In this document: positions 9,899-20,290 of the stretch, piece by piece
How positions within the stretch are numbered: position 1 is the first letter of the stretch
How the letters are laid out: every line of letters starts with the position of its first letter
DNA from: Nemertoderma westbladi
Taxonomy: Eukaryota; Xenacoelomorpha; Nemertodermatida; Nemertodermatidae
Direction of reading: 5' to 3'
DNA: 25,584 nt
NCBI GenBank assembly: GCA_032718475.1
Contig: JAUCBJ010003319.1
Location: 1 to 25,584 of the forward strand
Notes under the pieces: model-generated
Told to the model about the DNA's origin: nothing
The model's input: the letters and a program-made list of their open reading frames with translations, nothing else
Databases searched by the model: none
Translations under genes and position numbers: made by a program

Positions 9899-10790
9899 CA
9901 TTTAGGCGCCATTGCAGCTCAGTGCGCTATCGCAACAGGAATCCGCCCTTTCCAATATCTAAAAATATCTGTATAGGCGGCAATGCGATCCCTGATAATG
10001 TTTACCCCTACCTCCTCCCTTATGAGTTGTAAGAGGAACTGTATAGCTGGCCAGAATTTACTTACTCGGGGATTCATACATACCTAATAGGGAAGGCAAT
10101 ATTGGAGCAATCAGCACTGGCGAGATGGGGGGACTCCCTAGCAACATAGAAGCCAGCACTTCATGCAGGCATAGCTTCAATCGGCATGGCTCCTTGCGTA
10201 GCGTGCTATTTGCCTCTGCTAAGTTGGTACCTTGAGCTTTACAGTTGTAGCTAACTAAGCCTACTGGCTGGTTGGCGTTTCAGTTATAGAGCTGCTCTAA
10301 TAGAAGTATACGATAACCCCCTAGCGTTGATCTCCGTTATTTCGATTCCAGTGATGAATTTCTATACAGGCCGGTGGGTGGTTGAAATTATGTTTCCCAA
10401 AAGAAATATTTGTAACTCCAGCCTTGCCTTTCTATCAAAACCTAAATTCTGGAGAGGATAGCGGCCCATTATTAGGGGCCATCAATTACTGACGTCACGC
10501 CGTAAAAGGAGGGGGGGGGGGTATCTGAGATTCTTTCAGTAAGATTGTACAGTATTCTACGGTCACAAGCTGCATATATATCGTTACCGGCACCGTACGA
10601 TACGGTACCTTCGGGTGAGGACCTTCGAATACGTAAGGGAAAGGCATGGGTTGCCTTGAATAGACTTTCCAGGATTTGGAAGTCACATATAATTAATCGG
10701 AAACTCAACGTCCGTCTCCTCTATGGGAGTCCATGGTGGGCTCTAAAAACTTGTATATACCACTACATATTTGATTAAATAAAGTACCTG
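9899..10790. repeat. Probable decayed dispersed element(s)
   Basis: Base composition is more balanced here than in the surrounding AT-rich DNA, and no exon structure is visible. An A-box-like GCAGCTCAGTGCGC occurs near 9910. A segment at about 10476-10545, with GGGGCCATCAATTACTGACG followed by a CGTCACGCC and a poly-G run at 10511-10521, recalls terminal motifs of repeats common in invertebrate genomes. The match is from memory and no element boundary, inverted repeat or tail could be defined. Confidence 0.3.
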
Positions 10791-10934
10791 TATTTCACTT
10801 TCAGGCTCTCGTTTCATGTTTCAGTGCTACTTTATTTAAATCGAATATATAGTTTATATTACTGCGATTGAAAGTGTTTTATGTTGACCTAAAAGCTAAA
10901 TGTAAGGTTATCGGTGAACGTGAGAAACACGAAT

Positions 10935-10963
10935 CACAGGAGGCAACCGGAAGGCTCATTTCT
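10935..10963 (+). repeat. Orphan copy of the tubulin B intron repeat unit
   Basis: CACAGGAGGCAACCGGAAGG followed by CTCATTTCT matches the 28-bp unit of the intron minisatellite with only a few differences, in the same orientation. It stands alone 1.7 kb before the array and outside the gene. It may be a dispersed seed or a stray transposed unit. Confidence 0.75.
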
Positions 10964-11720
10964 CTTGGCTATTACCTGTAAGGCTGGGAGGGGGCCACAC
11001 AAACTCCCAAGGGTGAACACTCAATGGAGAAGCCAGGTTCCCATGGTTCCCATTATACACTGCGGGTTTGCGCCAACGCTAATGTCTAAAGTGTCTTGCT
11101 TAGGGTCACAGCAGTGTTACATTTATACAGCCTATAATTATTGTACAGTATTTTAATCTGCGCCGCCTAACACATTTGTGATTGCCATTGCGGTTGAGGC
11201 CCTATACCACATCCGACTAAGCGCCTACTATAGGGTGGTCTGGGTGCAGACTGACTGACAGTCCAAATGCTGCCTATGTTTTGGAAATATTTTTGAGAAA
11301 AAAATGGTGAGGGGATTTTTTCTTTCGGCTAACAGTCGATTTCAACTAACAAAAACTTAACATGAAAAACAGGTCTCTCGAACCAATATATTATTATATT
11401 TGCTTTTTTCCGAGGTCACAGGGCAATTGCCAATCCATTACAATTGAGTCACCAATGTGATTTTATCAATAATATAAGAACCCGTATTACTTAAAGGTTT
11501 CTAAAATTATTACTTATTTGACACAATTACCATGGCAACCTGTGTCTAACCTCTCGAAACGACCTTTTAAGTGAGTTAAAACCGATTGGATAATTGGATA
11601 ATTTGGGTCAAATTTCAAATCCTTTCAGAGGTTGATGGGTCATATTTTGATTATAATAAATAAATTACAGTACGTATCCATGGAAAACATTTTAGCTAGT
11701 ATTTTTATTTTTCATTCTAA

Positions 11721-11721
11721 G
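11721..11721 (+). other. Possible trans-splice or UTR splice acceptor of tubulin B
   Basis: A T-rich tract ending TTTTTCATTCTAAG finishes here, 57 bases before the tubulin B ATG. It fits an acceptor for a spliced leader or for a 5'-UTR intron. No donor partner was identified, so this rests on one motif. Confidence 0.25.
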
Positions 11722-11778
11722 AAACAAAATTATTAATTATTTGTGGCCAAATGTTGCAACATAGATAAAAAAAGTAAC

Positions 11779-14700
11779 ATGTCGCGGGAAGTACTATCTA
11801 TCCACATAGGGCAATGTGGGGTGCAAGTAGGTAACGCTACGTGGGAACTATTTTGTTTGGAACATGGAATTCAACCCGATGGTATGAAACCAAACTCTGA
11901 GAGTATGAAAGACACCTCGTTCGAAACGTTCTACTCCCATACCCCATCGGGGAACCACGTTCCTCGCGCTATATTCCTCGACTTGGAACCAACAGTGATT
12001 GATGAGATTAGAACTGGAACGTACAGGTGCAGTTCCTTAATTAACAGTAGGCCTATTATTAATTAACTACCTGTACTTATATTCTAAAATCCATGGACTT
12101 CGCTCTGACGACACCCCCCGCCATACTTTTTAATCAGTCAGTTTTTAGTGCTTTTTTGATATTGGTGGATGTTCTCGAACATGAGTAGGCCTACATACTT
12201 TTTTATGGTAGCTAGTGTTTTTTTACTACTTTGCTTTTTAATATTTTAAAAATAATTTTTTTCGATTTTGTTATTTGAAAAAGTGTTCTAGAACATTAAT
12301 TATTATTATTTATTAAGGTAGGCCTACCTGATGTTTTTCTTTTGTTTACTACGGTAGCTAATTTTTGAAATTCTAAAATAAATTTGTGAAAACATTGATT
12401 AACTACTGTTGCAGAATTATTAATGGCCAAAAATATTTATATACAGTAGTCGAGTCAATCTAGCAAAAAACCCATAAGACATATTTTGGATACTATATCA
12501 CCTTATTAATGCCCAAAAAGAGTCTATAAAATAATAATGTTTTATAATGGAAATTCTGGGTGAATTTCCATAAAACAAGCCAAACAAAATGAACAGTAGG
12601 GAAGCGTAAGTAGCAAATTAGTGATGTTCCAAAATTATTTAATTAATTTCACAATAAGCTGTCTGGAGGCAACCCGAAGGCTCCTCTCTACAGGAGGCAA
12701 CCCGAATGCTCCTCTCTACAGGAGGCAACCCGAAGGTTCCTCTCTACAGGAGGCAACCAGAAGGCTCCTCTCTACAGGAGGCAACCCGAAGGCTCCTCTC
12801 TACCAGAGGCAACCCGAGGGCTCCTCTACTGCAGGTAACCCGAAGGCTCCTCTCTACAGGAGGCAACCCGAAGGTTCCTCTAACTGGAGGCAACCCGAAG
12901 GCTCCTCTCTACAGGAGGCAACCCGAAGGCTCCTCTCTACGGGAGGCAACCCGAAGGCTCCTCTCTACCAGAGGCAACCCGAGGGCTCCTCTACTGCAGG
13001 TAACCCGAAGGCTCCTCTCTACAGGAGGCAACCCGAAGGTTCCTCTAACTGGAGGCAACCCGAAGGCTCCTCTCTACAGGAGGCAACCCGAAGGCTCCTC
13101 TCTACGGGAGGCAACCCGAAGGCTCCTCTCTACCAGAGGCAACCCGAGGGCTCCTCTACAGGAGGCAACCCGAAGGCTCCTCTAACTGGAGGCAACCCGA
13201 ATGCTCCTCTCTACAGGAGGCAACCCGAAGGCTCCTCTCTACAGGAGGCAACCCGAAGGCTCCTCTCTACCAGAGGCAACCCGAAGGCTCCTCTCTACCA
13301 AAGGCAACCCGAGGGCTCCTCTAACTGGAGGCAACCCGAAGGCTCCTCTCTACAGGAAGCAACCCGAAGGCTCCTCTCTACGGGAGGCAACCCGAAGGCT
13401 CCTCTCTACCAGAGGCAACCCGAGGGCTCCTCTACAGGAGGCAACCCGAAGGCTCCTCTAACTGGAGGCAACCCGAAGGCTCCTCTCTACAGGAGGCAAC
13501 CCGAAGGCTCCTCTCTACAGGAGGCAACCCGAAGGCTCCTCTCTACCGGAGGTAACCCGAAGGCTCCTCTCTACAGGAGGCAACCCGAAGGCTCCTCTAA
13601 CTGGAGGCAACCCGAAGGCTTCTCTCTACAGGAGGCAACCCGAAGGCTCCTCTCTACCAGAGGCAACACGAAAGCTCCTCTACTGGAGGCAACGCGAAGG
13701 CTCCTCTCTACAGGAGGCAACCCGAAGGCTCCTCTCTACCAGAGGCAACCCGAAGGCTCCTCTACTGGAGGCAACCCGAAGGTTCGTCTCTACAGGATCA
13801 GGTCAGGTCAGGTATTCTAGGTCATTGATCAAGAAAACTTGCCACCTCCATGCAGCATAAAGGAGGTGCCACCTGTAGCTGTATAGACCCTCTTACTAGG
13901 GCAAATCTGGTCCTGTAACTAGGACCCCCTTCGTTCTGGGATAAGGACGCACTTGGTCCTGGATTAAGGACCCATATACTTGGCTGCAGGGGTATATGGC
14001 CTGACCAGGCAGATGGTGATCTACCAATGGCTGGTCAGGAGTAGAGTGTTCTCATGTCCACTCTGAGAGCACTTCACTGCGACCTGCACCTGGCAGCAAG
14101 GGTACAGGGCATGACCCAGCAGATGAGCTGCAACAGCCAATGGTGGGTCATGTGCGCCAGAGTAGATATGGGTGATGGGCCTCATATCTGACTCCATTGC
14201 GACACCAACCCTGTGGAATGGCAAACCAGGGTGCGGTATTTGCCCCGAGAGAGCTCTACAGGATGCAACCCGAAGGCTCCTCTCTACAGGAGGCAACCCG
14301 AGGCTCCTCTCTACAGGAGGCAACCCGAAGGCTCCACTCTACAGGAGGCAACCCGAAGGCCCCTCTCTACAGGAGGCAACCCGAAGGCTCCTCTCTACCA
14401 GAGGCAACCCGAAGGCTCCTCTCTACCAGAGGCAACCCGAAGGCTCCTATACTGGAGGCAACCCGAAAGCTCATCTCTACCGGAGGCAACCCGAAGGCTC
14501 CTCTCTACCAGAGGCAACCCGAAGGATTCTCTACTGGAAGCAACCCGAAGGCTCCTGTCTACAGGAGGCAACCCGAAGGCTCCTCTCTACAGGAGGCAAC
14601 CCGAGGCTCCTCTCTACAGGAGGCAACCCGAAGGCTCCACTCTACAGGAGGCAACCCGAAGGCCCCTCTCTACAGGAGGCAACCCGAAGGCTCCTCTCTA

Positions 14701-17700
14701 CCAGAGGCAACCCGAAGGCTCCTATACTGGAGGCAACCCGAAAGCTCATCTCTACCGGAGGCAACCCGAAGGCTCCTCTCTACCAGAGGCAACCCGAAGG
14801 ATTCTCTACTGGAAGCAACCCGAAGGCTCCTGTCTACAGGAGGCAACCCGAAGGCTCCTCTCTACAGGAGGCAACCCGAGGCTCCTCTCTACAGGAGGCA
14901 ACCCGAAGGCTCCTCTCTACCAAAGGCAACCCGAACGCTCCTCTACTGGAGGCAACCCGAAGGCTCCTCTCTACAGGAGGCAACCCGAAGGCTCCTTTCT
15001 ACCAGAGGCAACCCGAAGGCTCCTCTACTGGAGGCAACCCGACGGTTCTCTCTCCAGGAGGCAACCCGAAGGCTCCTCTCTACAGGAGTCAACCCGAAGG
15101 CTCCTCTCTACAGGAGGCAACCCGAAGGCTCCTTTCTACAGGAGGCAACCCGAAGACTCCTCTCTACCAGAGGCAACCCGAAGGCTCCTCTACTGGAAGC
15201 AACCCGAAGGCTCCTCTCTACAGGAGGCAACCCGAATGCTCCTCTATAGCAGAGTCAACCCGAATGCTCCTCTACTGGAGGCAACCCGAAGGCTCCTCTC
15301 TACAGGAGGCAATCCGAAGGCTCCTCTCTACTAGTTGCAACCCGAAGGCTCCTCTCTACCGGAAGCAACCCGAAGACTCCTCTCTACCAGAGGCAACCCG
15401 AAGGCTCCTCTCTACCGGAGGCAACACGAAGGCCCCTCTCTACCGGAGGCAACCCGGAGGCTCCTCTCTACAGGAGGCAACCCGAAGGCTCCTCTCTACC
15501 GGAGGCAACCCGAAGGCTCCTCTCTACAGGAGGCAACACGAAAGCTCCTATCTACCAGAGGCAACCCGAGGGCACCTCTACTGCAGGTAACCCGAAGGCT
15601 CCTCTCTACAGGAGGCAACCCGAAGGCTCCTCTAACTGGAGGCAACCCGAAGGCTCCTCTCTACAGGAGGCAACCCGAAGGCTCCTCTCTACGGGAGGCA
15701 ACCCGAAGGCTCCTCTCTACCAGAGGCAACCCGAGGGCTCCTCTACAGGAGGCAACCCGAAGGCTCCTCTAACTGGAGGCAACCCGAAGGCTCCTCTCTA
15801 CAGGAGGCAACCCGAAGGCTCCTCTCTACAGGAGGCAACCCGAAGGCTCCTCTCTACAGGAGGTAACCCGAAGGCTCCTCTCTACAGGAGGCAACCCGAA
15901 GGCTCCTCTAACTGGAGGCAACCCGAAGGCTCCTCTCTACAGGGGGCAACCCGAATGCTCCTCTCTACAGGAGGCAACCCGAAGGCTCCTCTCTACCAGA
16001 GGCAACACGAAAGCTCCTCTACTGGAGGCAACCCGAAGGCTCCTCTCTACAGGAGGCAACCCGAAGGCTCCTCTCTACCAGAGGCAACCCGAAGGCTCCT
16101 CTACTGGAGGCAACCCGAAGGTTCGTCTCTACAGGATGCAACCCGAAGGCTCCTCTCTACAGAGGGCAACCCGAAGGCTCCACTCTACAGGAGGCAACCC
16201 GAAGGCTCCTCTCTACCAGAGACAACCCAAAGGCTCCTATACTGGAGGCAACCCGAAAGCTCATCTCTACCGGAGGCAACCCGAAGGCTCCTCTTTAACA
16301 GAGGCAACCCAAAGGATTCTCTACTGGAAGCAACCCGAAGGCTCCTGTCTACAGGAGGCAACCCGAAGGCTCCTCTCTACAGGAGGCAACCCGAAGGCTC
16401 CTCTCTACAGGAGGCAACCCGAAGGCTCCTCTCTACCAAAGGCAACCCGAAAGCTCCTCTACTGACTGGAGGCAACCCGAAGGCTCCTCTCAACAGGAAG
16501 CAACCCGAAGGCTCCTTTCTACCAGAGGCAACCCGAAGGCTCCTCTATTGGAGGCAACCCGAAGGTTCTCTCTACAGGAGGCAACCCGAAGGCTCCTCTC
16601 TACAGGAGTCAACCCGAAGGCTCCTCTCTACAGGAGGCAACCCGAAGGCTCCTTTCTACAGGAGGCAACCCGAGGACTCCTCTCTACCAGAGGCAACCCG
16701 AAGGCTCCTCTACTGGAAGCAACCCGAAGGCTCCTCTCTACAGGAGGCAACCCGAATGCTCCTCTCTACAGGAGGCAACCCGAAGGCTCCTCTCTACAGG
16801 AGGCAACCCGAATGCTCCTCTATAGCAGAGTCAACCCGAAGGCTCCTCTACTGGAGGCAACCCGAAGGCTCCTCTCTACAGGAGGCAATCCGAAGGCTCC
16901 TCTCTATAGGAGGCAACCCGACGGCTCCTCTCTACTAGTTGCAACCCGAAGGCTCCTCTCTACCGGAAGCAACCCGAAGGCTCCTCTCTACCAGAGGCAA
17001 CCCGAAGGCTCCTCTCTACCGGAGGCAACACGAAGGCTCCTCTCTACCGGAGGCAACCCGGAGGCTCCTCTCTACAGGAGGCAACCCGAAGGCTCCTCTC
17101 TGCCGGAGGCAACCCGAAGGCTCCTCTCTACAGGAGGCAACCCGAAAGCTCATATCTACCAGAGGCAACCCGAAGGCTCCACTCTACTGGAGGCAACCCG
17201 AAGGCTCCTCTCTACTGAGGGCAACCCGAAGGCTCCTCTGTACCAGAGGCAACCCGAAGGCTCCTCTCTATAGGAGGCAACCCGAAGGCTCCTCTCTACC
17301 AGATGCAACCCGAAGGCTCCTCTACTGGAGGCAACCCGAAGGCTCATCTCTACCGGAGGCAACCCGAAGGTTCCTCTCTACAGGAGGCAACCCGAAGGGT
17401 CCTCTCTAGCAGAGGCAACCCGAAGGCACCTCTACTGGAGGCAACCCGAAGGCTCCTCTCTACATGAGGCAACCCGAAGGCTCCTCTACTGGAGGCAACC
17501 CGAAGGCTCCTCTCTACAGGAGGCAACCCGAAGGTTCCTCTCTACAGGAGACAACCCGAAGGCTCCTCTCTACCAGAGGCAACCCGAAGGCTCCTCTACT
17601 GGAGGCAACCCGAAGGCTCTTCTCTACAGGTGGCAACCCGAGGGCTCCTCTCTACCGGAGTCAACCCGAAGGCTCCTCTCTATAGGAGGCAACCCGAAGG

Positions 17701-20290
17701 CTCCACTCTACTGGAGGCAACCCGAAGGCTCCTCTCTACCGAAGGCAACCCGAAGGCTCCTCTCTACCAGAGGCAACCCGAAGGATTCTCTCTACAGGAG
17801 GCAACCCGAAGGCTCCTCTCTACCAGATGCAACTCGAAGGCTCCTCTACTGGAGGCAACCCGAAGGCTCCTCTCTACCGGAGGCAACCCGAAGGTTCCTC
17901 TCTACAGGAGGCAACCCGAAGGCTCCTCTCTACCAGAGGCAACCCGAAGGCTCCTCTACTGGAGGCAACCCGAAGGCTCCTCAACTGGAGGCAACTCGAA
18001 GGCTCCTCTCTACAGGAGGCAACCCGAAGGTTCCTCTCTACAGGAGGCAACCCGAAGGCTCCTCTCTACCAGAGGCAAGCCGAAGGCTCCTCTACTGGAG
18101 GCAACCGGAAGGCTCCTCTCTAAAGGAGGCAATCCGAAGGCTCCTCTCTACAAGTGGCAACCCGAAGGCTCCTCTCTACAGGAGGCAACCCGAAGGCTCC
18201 TCTCTACTAGTGGCAATCCGAAGGCGCCTCTCTACAGGAGGCAACCCGAAGGCTCCTCTGTACCTCTCTACTGGAGTCAACCCGAAGGCTCCTCTCTACA
18301 GGAGGCAACCCAAAGGATCCTCTCTACCAGAGGCAACCTGAGGGCTCATCTCTACTAGTGGCAACCCGAAGGCTCATCTCTGCCTCTCTACTGGAGTCAA
18401 CCCAAAGGCTCCTCTCTACCAGAAGCAACCCGAAGGCTCCTCTCTACCAGAGGCAACCCGAAGGCTCCTATACTGGAGGCAACCCGAAGGCTCCTCTGTA
18501 CCTCTCTACTGGAGTCAACCCGAAGGCTCCTCTGTACCTCTCTACTGGAGTCAACCCGAAGGCTCCTCTCTACAAGACGCAACCCGAAGGCTCCTCTCTA
18601 CCAGAGGCAAGCCGAAGGCTCCTCTCTACTAGTGGCAACCCGAAGGCTCCCTCTCTACCAGAGGCAACCCGAAGGCTCCTCTCTACTAGAGGCAATCCGA
18701 AGGCTCCTCTCCAGGCACGCCGAAGGCTCCTCTCTACCTCTCTACTGGAGTCAACCCGAAGGCTCCTCTCTACCGGAGGCAGCCCGAAGGCTCCTCTCTA
18801 CCGGAGGCAACCCGAAGGCTCCTCTCTATAGGAGGCAACCCGAAGGCTCCTCTCTACCAGAGGCAACCCGAAGGCTCCTTTCTATTGGAGGCAACCCGAA
18901 GGCTCCTATCTACTAGTGGCAACCCGAAGGCACCTCTCTACCGGAGGCAACCCTAAGGCTGCTCTCTACCAGAGGCAACCCGAAGGCTCCTTTCTACTGG
19001 AGGCAACCCGAAGGCCCCTTTCTACTGGAGGCAACCCGAAGGCTCCTCTCTACCGGAGGAACCCGATTGATTTATTATAACTTCCACCTCCGACTATCTG
19101 CGCCGCCACAGGGTGATTGCTCTTTAGTACTTCTAATGTGTAAGGAATGTTAGATATAAAGTTAAGACTGCAAATTAATTTATTTCCCCATCAGGCGGCT
19201 TTTCCACCCGGAACAGATGATCTCAGGGAAGGAGGATGCTGCTAACAATTACGCGAGAGGCCATTACACCATCGGTAATGAGATCAATGAGAGTGTGGTG
19301 CACCGCATTGAGATGATGGCCGAGAGCTGTGACAGTCTCCAGGGGTTCCTAGTGTTCCACAGCTTCGGCGGAGGAACAGGTTCCGGGTACACGTCACTCC
19401 TCCTAGAGAATCTGAGCTCCTTGTACCCGAAGAAGGCGAAGTTCCATCTGCCGATCTACCCTTCACCGCACATATCCACAGCCGTTGTCGAGCCGTACAA
19501 TTCCGTGTTGGCCACGCATTGCACGTTGGAGCACGCAGATTGCGCCTTCATGGTAGATAACGAGGCCTGTTACGATATCTGCCGCAAAAATCTCGACATC
19601 GAACGACCCAACTACACGAATCTCAACCGCCTCATCGTACAGATTTTTAGCTCGATAACTGCCTCGTTGCGTTTCGACGGATGCCTCAACGTGGACTTAA
19701 CGGAGTTCCAGACCAATCTGGTGCCCTTCCCGCGAATTCATTTTCCGCTCAGCACTTATGCCCCCATTATGACGGTGGAGAAACATTCGCACGAGATGGC
19801 GACCGTAGATCAGCTGACCAGAGCCTGTTTCACGACCTCCAACACACTCATCAAGTGCAACCCAATGAACGGCAAGTACATGGCATGTTGTTTGCTCTAC
19901 AGAGGGGATGTAGTCCCAAGGGATGTCAACGCTGCTATAGGCCACATAAAGAGACAGGAGCAATACCGGTTCGTTGACTGGTGTCCTACTGGGTTCAAGG
20001 TTGGAATCAATTACCAGATGACTACGGTTGTACCGGGTAGCGATATGGCAAGGAGTCAACGATCTGTCTGCATGCTCAGCAACACAACATCCTTGGGGGA
20101 GGCTTGGGAAAGGCTCGACTACAAATTCGATTTGATGTACCAGAAGCGAGCATTCGTACATTGGTACGTCGGGGAAGGAATGGAGGAGGGTGAGTTCAAC
20201 GACGCTCGGGAGGATTTGGCTGCTCTGGAGAGGGATTACCAAGAAGTTGGAATCGACACTAGAGACCTGACGGATGATGTTGATGAATAG
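11779..20290 (+). CDS. Divergent alpha-tubulin B (two exons, giant intron)
   Basis: Exon 1 is 11779-12026 and exon 2 is 19195-20290. The donor (TACAG, then GTGCAG) and acceptor (TTTCCCCATCAG) join in phase 2 within an Arg codon and restore [20 protein letters not shown]. The product is 447 residues, close to the usual 450. The GTP-binding GGGTGSG loop is at about 141-147, the catalytic glutamate is at about 253 ([11 protein letters not shown]), and the alpha-specific loop TVVPGSDM is present, so it should form dimers with beta-tubulin. It is less diverged than tubulin A but shares MxREV at the start, QCG, ACYDICR and FDGCLN, and also lacks a lysine at the K40 position. The tail ends RDLTDDVDE: acidic, but short and without a glutamate run or terminal tyrosine. 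The ATG at 11779 is the first ATG before [13 protein letters not shown]; the open frame extends a little upstream without another ATG. Confidence 0.94.
12663..13798 (+). repeat. 28-bp minisatellite, block 1 (about 41 units)
   Basis: The unit core is GGAGGCAACCCGAAGGCTCC followed by TCTCTACA; shorter units end TCTACT or TCTAACT. Units are 25-28 bases and vary mainly in the linker (ACAGG, ACCAG, ACGGG, ACTGG). Higher-order order is visible: a run containing the rare GCAGGTAACCCG linker occurs near 12830 and again near 12990. The core can fold through AGGAG and CTCCT. All three forward frames lack stops. The block ends at GGTTCGTCTCTACAGGAT. Confidence 0.97.
13799..14264. mobile_element. 466-bp insertion inside the minisatellite
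   Basis: Non-repeat sequence splits the array. The 11-mer CTCTACAGGAT is present at both edges (13788-13798 and 14254-14264), like a target-site duplication. An apparently uninterrupted version of the same junction exists at 16127-16137 in a duplicated part of the array. The insert starts CAGGTCAGGTCAGGT, has no visible terminal inverted repeats, no poly-A tail and no long coding frame. It contains two diverged copies of a roughly 58-base segment at about 13981-14040 and 14092-14150. It is probably a short non-autonomous element; its class is unknown. Confidence 0.65.
14254..19066 (+). repeat. 28-bp minisatellite, block 2 (roughly 175 units)
   Basis: This continues block 1 in the same orientation with the same core. 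Local order recurs: the variant CCCGAGGCTCC followed by GGCTCCACTC appears near 14300 and again about 303 bases later. Rare variants such as ACTAGTTGCAACCCG at about 15330 recur at about 16934, showing a duplication on the 1.6-kb scale. Towards the right end, units with CTCTGTACCTCTCTACTGGA dominate (about 18250-18550). The array stops at a truncated unit near 19066. Confidence 0.97.

Larger units (their letters stand above)
8247..11720. other. Intergenic region between head-to-head tubulins
   Basis: No convincing coding exon was found on either strand. The left part is AT-rich with a 60-bp duplication. The middle (about 9900-10800) is less AT-rich and looks like decayed dispersed repeat. At 10935-10963 there is a single copy of the unit that fills the tubulin B intron. 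The right part is AT-rich sequence leading to tubulin B. Any promoter shared by the pair would have to lie in or near this 3.7-kb gap. Confidence 0.55.
12027..19194 (+). other. 7.2-kb intron of tubulin B
   Basis: The intron has GT and AG ends and sits at the same codon and phase as the tubulin A intron, but is more than six times longer. Bases 12027-12660 are AT-rich unique sequence, 12663-19066 are a GC-rich minisatellite with one insertion, and 19067-19194 are unique sequence up to a good acceptor. I see no additional exon inside: every long open frame in it is made of repeat. Confidence 0.9.

Noticed and set aside
9905-9980. tRNA gene or tRNA-derived SINE head with A-box-like GCAGCTCAGTGCGC
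   Set aside because: No B box at the right distance and no cloverleaf could be drawn; the nearest B-box-like word is over 400 bases away.
10545-10778. 77-codon open frame and its antisense partners
   Set aside because: It lies in decayed repeat-like DNA, has no recognisable domain, and overlaps equally long frames on the other strand.
12621-18916. Many long open frames (up to 472 codons) read as repetitive RQPEGSS/ATRRLLS proteins
   Set aside because: They exist in all three forward frames because the repeat lacks stops, they lie inside an intron with good splice sites, and many lack proper starts. Not called as genes.
19697-20242. 181-codon antisense frame in tubulin B exon 2
   Set aside because: It is fully explained by the conserved tubulin frame on the plus strand and has no similarity of its own that I recognise.
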